From positions 1,922,001 through 1,986,000 of the forward strand of contig OY987247.1 in the NCBI GenBank assembly GCA_963920765.1: DNA of 64,000 nt. The letters are read 5' to 3'. Below the pieces are notes generated by a model. The model saw only the letters and a program-made list of their open reading frames with translations. It did not search any database and was not told the origin of the DNA. The position numbers and the translations under genes were made by a program. This DNA is from Ulota crispa (Eukaryota > Streptophyta > Bryopsida > Orthotrichales > Orthotrichaceae). Each line of letters begins with the position of its first letter. The stretch's first letter is position 1. This document shows, in pieces, positions 43,994 to 54,600 of the stretch.

Positions 43994-45509
43994 CCCTTTC
44001 ACTCCAAGGTCCCAGCTCTAGCTCGGGTTCTAGTAGGGTAAGGTAGTCTGCTCTTGAATGGACCATCTAAGCAAAAGTGTGTTTTTGTGGAAAAATCAGG
44101 GCAACTTGGTAAAATGGAAATATTTTTGGTAGAAAGTCAAAGAAGAGACAATTGTGTGGCCATTTATTTTGAAATTTTTTGAGTTTGTATGAATTAACTA
44201 CAATTTATCAAAGCAAAAGTGCATAGGGTAGCTATTCTTGATCATAGGTGGTAGCATTCATGAAGCAAAGGCGGCTTGTAAATGGAGCACATGAGTCCTA
44301 AAAACAACCACTGTAAAGCCAAGAATGCTCTAATAAGGCTCTTAAAGCGTGCAAGCACCCATTCCATATTCTAATACTCAAATCATGATTGAGAACAAGT
44401 TTTCATTTATTTTAGTATGACATATATCTATATTTTATTGAAAGACAAATCTGAACACAATTATGACCAATAAAGCACACACAACAATGGCTCATGTCAC
44501 TCTCTTAATTTTCTAAAATGGTCAATGCGCAAGTACAATTCTAAACTTAAAAAATGTGATCCATTTAAGAACATTTGTGCACTGTTTTTGTGACCCCTAC
44601 ATGGTCCGTTCCAAATGGATGGACCAAATTTGAGCAAAATACCTTAGCTCAAGGGCCCTAATTGGGAGGTTTAAAGTTGTGTCTAAGGGTTTAGAAACAT
44701 CAATACACAATTGTTTAATGATTTGAGTTACCCCAAGGTCTAGGAGAATTAATGATTTTCTTAAATTTAGTGTTAGTCTTTCAACAAGCTATTATGGAAC
44801 GTGATTTATGTGGAAAAAAATATTGTAGTTTACTTTATATGAAAGGGCAAAGTTACAGTTTATAGGGTCTCTAAACTAACCTTGAAAATGCTTGGATGTG
44901 TTCCTATAATGGCACTTGACGATTCCAATCCCAACCCTCCCAAAGCAACTTAGCAACTAATATGTGGCAAAATTTGCTTGTGCAAGTAACGTTCACTTGC
45001 TCCATTTTAGATTCATTAGTGTGTTGTGAAACCCCCAAATCTAGGGTGCAGAATTGAGTGACACTTGGGAGTGGGCATGTTCACCTTACCGTATGTTTAG
45101 AATGCGTTCAAAATGGAGAATGCTAAATATTGAGCGGGGATCCCTGAGCCATGACTCATGAGCCAAGAAATTTTGTCAAAATATTAAATTTCACCTACAA
45201 ATGTGTACATAGGGCCTTGTAATTGTGCATTAAAAATATTCACCTCTTGAAAAGCTTGATGTTTTTAAGTTTTTTCATTGATTTTGAGCTCAAAATTGGT
45301 TCTTAAGCAAAAACCTTTGCTTACCTCTGATAGGCTCACCATTTTACTATCACAAAATAATGTTGCCCTATTTAAAATGAATTTTTTTGTGTTGCCCTTT
45401 CCTTTTGTATGGGTATCAAAATTATAGTTACTTAGATAAATTTGTTTGGATATATAATGAAATCAACAAGTTGTAAAGTATAAAAATGATGAAACAAAAA
45501 CTTTGTTGA

Positions 45510-45709
45510 NNNNNNNNNNNNNNNNNNNNNNNNNNNNNNNNNNNNNNNNNNNNNNNNNNNNNNNNNNNNNNNNNNNNNNNNNNNNNNNNNNNNNNNNNNN
45601 NNNNNNNNNNNNNNNNNNNNNNNNNNNNNNNNNNNNNNNNNNNNNNNNNNNNNNNNNNNNNNNNNNNNNNNNNNNNNNNNNNNNNNNNNNNNNNNNNNNN
45701 NNNNNNNNN
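45510..45709. other. Assembly gap of 200 Ns inside the palindrome
   Basis: Exactly 200 unknown bases. Open frames reported through it are artefacts. By symmetry the partner of 45083-45509, about 427 bp in a complete palindrome, would fall in the gap, so the real gap may be longer than 200 bp. Confidence 0.95.
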
Positions 45710-46798
45710 GAACATGCCCACTCCCAAGTGTCACTCAATTCTGCACCCTAGATTTGGGGGTTTCACAACACACTAATGAATCTAAAATGGAGCAAGTGAA
45801 CGTTACTTGCACAAGCAAATTTTGCCACATATTAGTTGCTAAGTTGCTTTGGGAGGGTTGGGATTGGAATCGTCAAGTGCCATTATAGGAACACATCCAA
45901 GCATTTTCAAGGTTAGTTTAGAGACCCTATAAACTGTAACTTTGCCCTTTCATATAAAGTAAACTACAATATTTTTTTCCACATAAATCACGTTCCATAA
46001 TAGCTTGTTGAAAGACTAACACTAAATTTAAGAAAATCATTAATTCTCCTAGACCTTGGGGTAACTCAAATCATTAAACAATTGTGTATTGATGTTTCTA
46101 AACCCTTAGACACAACTTTAAACCTCCCAATTAGGGCCCTTGAGCTAAGGTATTTTGCTCAAATTTGGTCCATCCATTTGGAACGGACCATGTAGGGGTC
46201 ACAAAAACAGTGCACAAATGTTCTTAAATGGATCACATTTTTTAAGTTTAGAATTGTACTTGCGCATTGACCATTTTAGAAAATTAAGAGAGTGACATGA
46301 GCCATTGTTGTGTGTGCTTTATTGGTCATAATTGTGTTCAGATTTGTCTTTCAATAAAATATAGATATATGTCATACTAAAATAAATGAAAACTTGTTCT
46401 CAATCATGATTTGAGTATTAGAATATGGAATGGGTGCTTGCACGCTTTAAGAGCCTTATTAGAGCATTCTTGGCTTTACAGTGGTTGTTTTTAGGACTCA
46501 TGTGCTCCATTTACAAGCCGCCTTTGCTTCATGAATGCTACCACCTATGATCAAGAATAGCTACCCTATGCACTTTTGCTTTGATAAATTGTAGTTAATT
46601 CATACAAACTCAAAAAATTTCAAAATAAATGGCCACACAATTGTCTCTTCTTTGACTTTCTACCAAAAATATTTCCATTTTACCAAGTTGCCCTGATTTT
46701 TCCACAAAAACACACTTTTGCTTAGATGGTCCATTCAAGAGCAGACTACCTTACCCTACTAGAACCCGAGCTAGAGCTGGGACCTTGGAGTGAAAGGG

Positions 46799-47128
46799 AA
46801 AATGTTTTGTGCTAGTTATTGCTTTTCTGCTACACCAAAATTGGTGTGGCTAATTGTTCTATAGTATTTTTTGAAAAAATGTAAAATATTTAGCCAACTT
46901 TTATACACAAGTTTGGGAGTAGGAGCCCGGATTTCAAGGTTCCACTTGATGTCACCTCATTCTACTAGAGCAATATTCTAATTTCTCACAAACCCATCAT
47001 GAGATTTAGCTTTGATGGAAGGTTGAAAGCATCCGACTTTACATTGGTAAAAAAAAATGTAGCCATCCTTGCTACTCAACCATTTGTTGGTTAGAAAAAA
47101 AGCTAAGGCCACTTCATCCAAAACATTT
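46799..47128. mobile_element. Nested MITE (AAATGTTTTG ends), right arm copy
   Basis: Mirror image of 43664-43993 within the right arm; identical in the stretches compared. Confidence 0.6.
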
Positions 47129-48000
47129 GGCCTAAACTGGGTTGGAGCGAGACCCTGGACCGAGCCTGGCCTTTGACCCTACCTGGCCTCTGACTTGACT
47201 TGGCCTCTGACCTGGCCTGACAGGGAGGTGTTTCCGTGCTTGGGCTTGGATGTAAGCTTGAGTTCCCTTCTGAAGCTCCCAATGGTAATCCACGGCTGCT
47301 GTTTGGTTTTGTGATTGGATGGTTGAGCTCTCCCCTGCCCGGAGCTAGGTTAGAGGAGACTCGATTCTCCATAGTGATGGGGATAGCTCAGCTCCAGAGG
47401 GCCATTTAGAGGTTAAGAGGGTATGGGTTTTGTAACCAAATTATGGAAATGGGGCATTGGAAAGGGGTCACAAGGATAGGGAACATGGGATGTGAAAAGT
47501 TGCTCAAATTATAAAAATGTTATTCGAATTGTAAGAAGTTGTTAGAATTTTTCAAATTTGATATTTTAAAGTATTTTGAATGTGATGTTTTTTATACCAG
47601 TGGTTGTCTTTATGTTTCTCAAATTTTGAAATTCAACAACAAGGGAGGGAGAGGAAAAGATAGGGAATGAAGGACGTTTTGTGTGGAGATCCATTTTTTA
47701 AACTCATGCATTGCCATGTCAATACGATGAGTATAAATGACTTGTAGTCTATATTTAGATTGATTTTTGATCAATTTTTACCCAATTATTTTTAATTGTG
47801 AGTATGATCATCAATTCTAAAGAAATCTTGGCATTTTCAACTTTAGGATGAAAATTTGCATGTACTATGTGTGGACTTTGGTTGAGCAACAAGCATGTAG
47901 GCAAGGAAAAATTGGATAGAATCATCCATGTGTGCATGCTTGTCTATAAAATTAGTTAATCTTAGTAGCTTTCATCCAAAGTTTGGTGTACTAGCTACAT

Positions 48001-48694
48001 TAATAATGGTATTTAGTGTTGGCAACACTAATTACAAACCCCAACACTAAATGTCAACAATCCCCTTAATGTTACCAACACTAAATGTCAACCTATACAC
48101 TATTTGTCAACTATTGTAATTTTTGGGAGTAATTTTTTTTTACAAATTTACATTTAGTGTTAGAAATTGGTTCATTTTTATTACAATAAAAAATGTAAAT
48201 TAAATTCATGAGTTAATATCTAGACAACTATATGGTGCAAACTACAAACTTGAGTTGGATTGAGTTTGTCCATTAGATTAAAATCATTGTCACCATTCAT
48301 TGATGAAAAAATGATAAAAAAAATCCAAAAATTCCAAAAAATTCCAAATTTTGAAAGAAAGAAAAAATTGTTAGAATTTCTTTAAAAAAATTACAATTTT
48401 TTTCTTTAAAAAAAAGTTAAATTTTTTATTTAATGTTATAATCCAATGTTCTCAAAGTTCCAAAGGAAGTTCCCAAAGTTCCCATGTGACGTTCCCAAAG
48501 TTCCCATGTGACGTTCCCAAAGTTCCAAATTTCCCATATGACGTTCCCAAAGTTCCCATAGTTCAAAGGAGGCAACAAGGAGTAATGTGCACAAAAAAAA
48601 GGTAACTCTAAATGCAAACTAGTTGAGATTTAGAGTGAGTGAAGTTACAGTGCAGGTAACACTATTAGTACCATTACACTAAATACCATTATTA
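48001..48694. mobile_element. Candidate MITE with 19-bp TIR TAATAATGGTATTTAGTGT
   Basis: The 19-bp word occurs at 48001 and as its exact reverse complement ending at 48694. The interior is AT-rich and noncoding, with several 'aacactaaatgtcaac' words near the left end and a 22-bp minisatellite at 48469-48564. Target duplication was not resolved (possibly TA). Confidence 0.6.
48469..48564. repeat. 22-bp minisatellite
   Basis: Units starting at 48469, 48491, 48513 and 48543 read GTTCCCAAAGTTCCCATGTG plus AC; the third has an 8-bp insertion. A decayed unit precedes the first. Confidence 0.85.
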
Positions 48695-48864
48695 GTATAA
48701 TGTTTTGCAACATTGGTGTTGCCAATTAGCACTTTCATTCATTTTTTTCCTCAAATTTTTAATGTAAAGTAGTCAATGTCAAAATGAGATAAGATTTTAG
48801 GTAATTTGCCCTAACAAATTCTTTGGATGAGGTGATTTTGGATGTCTTTATTCAAGTGAGTGTG

Positions 48865-49640
48865 AACCTATATTATAAAGGAGTGGGTTGTTTGTCTCAT
48901 GGTATAATGACTTATCTTGTCGAATGAAAATATTTTGGATGGAGTGGCCTTAGCTTTTTTTCTAACCAACAAATGGTTGAGTAGCAAGGATGGCTACATT
49001 TTTTTTTACCAGTGTAAAGTCAGATGCTTTCAACCTTCCATCAAAGCTAAATCTCATGATGGTTTTGTGAGAAATTAGAATATTGCACTAATAGAATGAG
49101 GCAACATCAAGTGGAACCTTGAAATCTGGGCTCCTACTCCCAAACTTGTGTATAAAAGTTGGCTAAATATTTTACATTTTTTCAAACAATACTATAGAAC
49201 AATTAGCCACACCAATTTTGGTGTAGCAAAGAAGCGATAGTTAGTGCAAAATATTTTAATTGGTCTTATCTCATGATATAATGATGTGTCTTGTCTCATG
49301 ATATAATTCTTTGTTAACATTATAAGTTCTATTAGAGATGGTGCCAGGGAGAAGAAAAGGCACCCAAAGGGAGGGTGAGAAGTCATTGATTTTTTTTCTA
49401 AATTTTCTTTTACAAGTTTGAAATTCTCTAATACAAAGTATTGAGTGCCAAGCATTGGATGTCTCTCCATCACCCAAAATCTGAAATTTAAGAGAGGGGG
49501 AGAAAGAGAAAAAAACATTGAAAGAAATTTGAGGAGAGGAGAGTGAAAAAGGTAGGGAAAGGGAGGGTGAAAAGTCACACAAAAAGAGAAACATCCATTG
49601 AAGCACATACAAAGCATACTTGTACATATAGTAAGGAAGG
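48865..49640. repeat. Dispersed AT-rich repeat (copy 2), split by a MITE
   Basis: Matches 5385-6120 in ordered blocks (TATTATAAAGGAGTGGG, TCATGATATAATGA, 'ttctattagagatgg', 'aagtattgagtgccaagcatt', AAGCATACTTGT). It is split at 48928-49257 by the AAATATTTTG-ended MITE. The minus-strand open frames here (up to 159 codons) are low-complexity Ser/Phe/Leu-rich translations of the repeat and match nothing. Confidence 0.55.
48928..49257. mobile_element. Solo MITE copy (AAATATTTTG ends), 330 bp
   Basis: Ends AAATATTTTGG... and ...CAAAATATTT; the interior is about 95% like 43664-43993. It is inserted within a copy of the dispersed repeat, so the insertion is younger than that repeat. Confidence 0.65.
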
Positions 49641-49744
49641 ACAAGTATAAACCAAAATAACAAAAAAGCAATGAGATTGGCTAAATCCTTATGCTTTCGT
49701 GTACCTCATTTCATTTGTATTAGATATTTAAGGATCATTTAGAG

Positions 49745-50171
49745 TATTCAATGTAATACAGGGGAATGAAATCCACCAAGTTTTAAGCAATCAAGATTAA
49801 TAATACTATCTCTCATAACCTCTGAATGATACCATTCCTCTAACCACATATTGTTTTGTTTAGAAGTATAACAAGTTTTCCACTTAATAATTTACAAAAG
49901 TTTGTCAAAAGTTTCCCTTTGCGATTGTCTTGGTATCAAACCTGTTCAAAATATGAACGCTTTTACCAGTGTAAATTACCACACCAAAATCTCCCATTCA
50001 TTTGTAAGGAAGACGTGAAGTTGCACAACCAGGGATTATTTGTATATTTTTACAAATTTTCTTCATCCATCTATTTGCAATGGTTTACTTTGAATAATAC
50101 TTCATTCATTGAGCACTACATTGTTAACCATTAAATAAAACAAAAGGGTCATGTGGGCATTTAGGGTTTAA
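49745..50171. mobile_element. Decayed TTAA-type element, right end recognisable
   Basis: Ends GTGGGCATTTAGGGT-TTAA, one base from the GGGCATTTAGGGG-TTAA end of element A. Near 49750 the text 'caatgtaata.aggggaatgaaatcca' resembles the interior of the 34999-35337 element. The left terminus is not clear. Confidence 0.4.
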
Positions 50172-50179
50172 TATCAAAA

Positions 50180-50400
50180 GTTCAAAATTTTCTAATATAA
50201 AGCATTAGGCGTAAACCATTGTGTGTTTGTTTGTCATCCAAAATTGAAAATTCAAAAAGCGGAAGGAGAGGAAAAGGCCCCCCAAGGGAAGTTGAAAAAT
50301 TACCTCAAAAGTCACCGAAACTTGAGATATAAGTTATGGCTCAAAACATGTGCAAGACATACTTATTGCACAAATTACTTTAACACCCCCAACCACAACC
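50180..50400. repeat. Dispersed AT-rich repeat (partial copy 3)
   Basis: Blocks 'ttctaatataaagcattaggcg', 'ggaaggagaggaaaagg' and GCAAGACATACTTATT match the repeat at 5385-6120 and 48865-49640. Confidence 0.45.
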
Positions 50401-50800
50401 ACCACAATTCTCCCTCAAAACACACTTTCTCATGAATAAACCCACAAGTCATGACGACCTCCTTCAATGCCAAAACTCAAGAGCAAAGCTGAAACCAACC
50501 CTAAAACCAATCCTCTCTCGGTACAATAGAATCCAGTAGATCAATGCATTTTCTTTCTGACAAAATGGAGATAGTTCTTGCCACTTCTGACATATTTGAA
50601 CCAATGTGGACACGTCCTTCCACGAATTGCCCTGTACTGTACAATGTGAACAACAACGAATTAGCTGCTCCCAAAAAAAATGACCTGGACTAGACTCGAC
50701 AGTGATCCTGCAACAGTCAGTCCCGAGCCTCGAACTGGCAGGTCCGTCCCATCCGAGGCTCGCTTTCCGATGCCATGAATTGTCAAACGTCTCCCGACTT

Positions 50801-51160
50801 TATTACCCATTAATCGACCTAGCCCCGGAACCGTAGCAACACGTGCGGTGTCAGCTTCGGCATCCAAGTCACCTTCGAAATCTGGTTCGGATCAGCATCG
50901 AGGTCTGGTATTTGGCCTCGGTGGTTGGTTCGATCAGGTGGTAGCTTTGGTTCCTGGGGAAGGGCGAAACAAGGGGGACTTTATGACCCATTATTCAACC
51001 TAGCCCCGGAACCGTAGCACCAGGTTAGGTTTCAGCTTTGGTATCCAATCCACCATCAGAACCTTGGTTCGGATCAGCATCGAGGTTTGGTATCTGGCCT
51101 CGGCATCTGGTTCGGTCGGGTGGTAGCTTTGGCTCCTGGGGAAGGGCGAAACAAGGGGGG
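50801..51160. repeat. Tandem duplication of 181 bp upstream of the LRR-kinase gene
   Basis: Copies 50801-50981 and 50982-about 51160. CTAGCCCCGGAACCGTAGCA, GGTTCGGATCAGCATCGAGG, GGTGGTAGCTTTGG and CTGGGGAAGGGCGAAACAAG occur in both with the same spacing. About 85-90% identical. It lies in the GC-richer presumed promoter or 5' UTR region of the kinase gene. Confidence 0.85.
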
Positions 51161-51683
51161 GAGGGAGAGAAATGTCGGTTTTTCGGGCTCCGAGGGATGA
51201 GAACCTTGGGCACGGTCAGCGACGATGTGTGGAGTGTCGGGGCTGTTGCTGATCGGCATCCGTCCTGTAACATTGGTCTGTACCGATTGATACCAAGAGG
51301 ACCGTGTTTAGTGCCGAAATCGAGCTCCTGAGGAGTTCAGTAGGTTCTTTGTGGAGCTTTTTCGTGCTTTTTAGTGGAGTGCGGAGCAAGGTGGCGAGTG
51401 ATTGGTTGTTTATAACTAAGTGTGCATTTTGGTGGAGTGAAGGGGTTTGAGGATTCCTCACTGGAGAGGTTGCGAGTTTTTATCGTCATGTTGGAAATGT
51501 CGACGAGGAATGCTTTAGGCCTCGGTAGGCGGATCACTGTAGAATACTTATGGAGGTTTTGTGCTCAGAAGTTGCGGGAGCTTGGAGGTCGAAAATTTGG
51601 TGATGCGCGCCTGGTTTGATCGGGGCTGGAGCATGTGTTGGTATTGAGTTGATGCGCGGTGTGCGTTTTTAAGTATTGGTGCG

Positions 51684-54600
51684 ATGGAAGGAGGTAGCAT
51701 CCGATTGGAGCACAACGAGGTGGAGCAGGTTCAGGTGGCGACTGCTTTAGGCTCGGACTCTGACACCGGAGGTGATGAGAATGAGGCCGTTGTGGAGGCT
51801 GAAGAGTTGAGGGAGGATGAAGAGATTGTTGTGGACACTGTTAGGGTTTCGGAAGAAGCCGGCGTTTTAACTGAGGTGGTGAAATCAAGTGCCAAGAATA
51901 GCACTGTTGAAGCACCTCTGGAGGAAGATATTGATGTTTCGCCGAATGGTAGCAGTTTGACGTCGTTGGCGTACACATCGAAGGACGTGGCGGCTCGATT
52001 TAAGAATATGTACGTGTATGACAACTCCTTCTCGGTGTTGCCGGCTTTTACGAGGAATTTTAATCAACTCAGGAAGCTCAAGTATTGGGCGAACGAGGTC
52101 AAATTGCTACCTGATGAGATCGGGGAATTGACTGAGTTGGAAGAGGTGTACCTGAAAATATCGCCAACGGGTCTCGCCAGTTTGCCTCCGCTTGGTAAGC
52201 TCAACGGGTTGAGAGCTTTGGAACTGCATCAAGCACCTATGCTGCCTTCTTCTGCCACTTTGACGCGCGACATTGCTCAACTTCTGTCTCTGACTCGCCT
52301 CTCGGTTTGCCACTTCTCCATCTCGTAAGTTTTTCCAAGTCATTATGCTCCACCGTGGTTGAAGATTTGTCCAAAGACCATCTACGGATCAGAGTAGTAC
52401 TGATGGTGACTGTTTTTTGAGCACGGATAAGAGCACATTGCAATCAAACTAGTCATTGTATGCAGAATGGTGATGGTTCGTTGTGTGTAATTGAACAGCT
52501 TGAGTTCCATGATGTCAATGATGATCGGTTAGTGAGCTGATCTGCGACGCGAGTGCTGGTCTAAACATTTGGAGGACTTTAGAAGTGTGAGTGCTGACCA
52601 TTGAAATTGTTGATTAGGTCTGCGACCAGCAACTTCTGTCCCTTTTTTTAGCTGGTCCCGGGGTTATTCGATGGCTAGATGTTGACTGTTGTCTGCTGTT
52701 ACAGGTGGATTCCTGCGGAGATTGGTTCTCTCAAGAACCTAGAGGAACTGGACCTGTCTTTCAATAAGTTGAGAGCATTACCAAAGGAAATATCTGGGCT
52801 CAGGGCTTTGAAGAGTTTAAGAGTGGCTAGTAACAAGTTGGTGGAGCTGCCGTCTGAACTTTCAGAGCTGCCGAATTTGATTAGTATTGACGTGGCTCAC
52901 AATCGCCTCGTTTCATTCGATTCCCTTAGTCTGCAATCCATGACCTCACTTAGAGCCCTCAATGCTCAGGTAATTCTAATTTCCTGTCCTATGTTTGTTT
53001 ATCCTCAGACGTGACTAAAAAGATTAGGCATGGTCTGCATGAGCATGTGAGAATTCTGTTACGGCTCGAGACTAGATATTTCTTAGTTAAGCGCATCAAT
53101 AAACAAGTAGAACCTTGAACAACATCATATTCGTTATAATGAGAGAATGGGACCTCTCAAAATAAACATGTTAATTTTGACCAAAATCACCAATTTCCAT
53201 TAAAATGAGAGTTTTCAGCTCGAATCGAGCTGAAATAACCTAAAACCTTTTGTCGAATTGACCTAAAACCTTTTGCCGAATTGACTTACTGTATATTTTT
53301 TAAATGGATTTCTAATATGGATTTTTCTCCAAGCTCTAGTGTATTTGAGGCTCATTTTCAAGATCTTCCAAATATGGTGAAGTTAACTATAGTTTGACTT
53401 TTATCCTGATGCTTCGGGTCCTTATTTTATGTGTCTAGATGCGTGAGCTTGCCTGTTATATGCTGACAGATGAGGTTTGCCCAGTGCCACGGGATCTTTG
53501 GATAGACGTAAGCTATAAGAGTGAAGCTCCGCTGTTTAAAATAAAGATCGTTAAAATTGTTTCAAATATATTTAATTTATAGTGTAAGCGTTTGTAAATT
53601 CATATAACAAGGAATCTGATTTTAAATCTTTAGTCCAAAAAAATCTTGGTTTCTTTCATGTGTGAGTAATTGTGGTTCTATGTTCCAGTTCAACAAGCTG
53701 CAGAACGTAGGCCAGATTCCAGAGTGGGTATGTTGCCAGCTGGAAGGAAATGATAAGCTGGAGGCGGAACTGTATGGCGTGGAGGCTGAAAGTATATTCT
53801 GTGGAGACGACTATCAATTGGACTGGGAGGTTTCTCCGGCTGCAGAGAATTCCCTTGTTGTCAAAGGCGGGTCTCAAATACATGGATCTATTTATGTTGT
53901 TTCAAAATTGCAAGTTTGATGCTCTGCAAGACATATATGCATGGCCAATTTCATGGGGATTAATGTTAAGCATTACAAATCCAAGCCTCGAGTATTTAGT
54001 TAAGTGTTCTTAGTCCACTCTGTCTAATTTTTCTGAATTGGTGTTGCCGTGTTGCAGTGGATGAGCCACTATGTCCATCCGCAAAAGGAATCTCACCAAA
54101 TCAGAAGGTAACTACAAACTTGAAATTAAGACGCGGATGGCGAAAGCAGGAGAACCAGCAGTATAAAGCTCGACAGGATCGTCTAAATAATAGTCGCAAA
54201 CATCGAACTGATGAGCCTTATGTTAGTAACGAGGAGGTGAATGTCAGGGACGTGAAGGTGAACCATTCTGTGGAGGTACAGTGGCTCAACTCCTGTTTTC
54301 TAGGTCGATGATGAAGTATTCAGTTTCATTTCTACTTTTTAAACGATTTTCGACCATAACAGTTTGGTTTGATGCGCAGGCTGAAGATGTGCCGTGTGTA
54401 AGTTCAAGTACGGATGAGAATGTCATGGATTTGCAGCAGCCAAGTGTTTCGGAATTTGCTGTTGGCGATACTGGGAGAGATGGATGTGCGGAAGAAATTC
54501 GTCCTAGTGCTGCAGCGAAGCTGGAATTGAGCTCAAGGATTCAATCTGAGAAAGGTAGTTGCTTCAATGAGCCAGGTTTCAACAGCGGGAAATCGAGAGG

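Larger units (their letters stand above)
43284..47416. mobile_element. TTAA-ended fold-back element with 1,672-bp arms and an assembly gap
   Basis: Left end TTAA-CCCTTAAACGTCCC; right end reverse complement TTAA-CCTCTAAATGGCC; both then reach CCCTCTGGAGC. Inside, 43411-45082 is the exact-length reverse complement of 45710-47381: paired coordinates always sum to 90792, so there are no indels, and the parts I compared were identical. The left arm is followed by 427 bp of unpaired sequence, then 200 Ns. Each arm contains a 330-bp MITE. An 89-codon frame (43420-43689 and mirrored 47372-47103) resembles no protein. The first TTAA is shared with the preceding element. Confidence 0.75.

Noticed and set aside
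45428-45751. Open frames spanning the N run
   Set aside because: Created by unknown bases being read through; no information.
43321-47372. Two identical 89-residue proteins on opposite strands
   Set aside because: They are mirror images within the palindrome arms and show no protein family; not independent genes.
49192-49671. 159- and 130-codon minus-strand frames
   Set aside because: Overlapping translations of a dispersed noncoding repeat, also split by a MITE.
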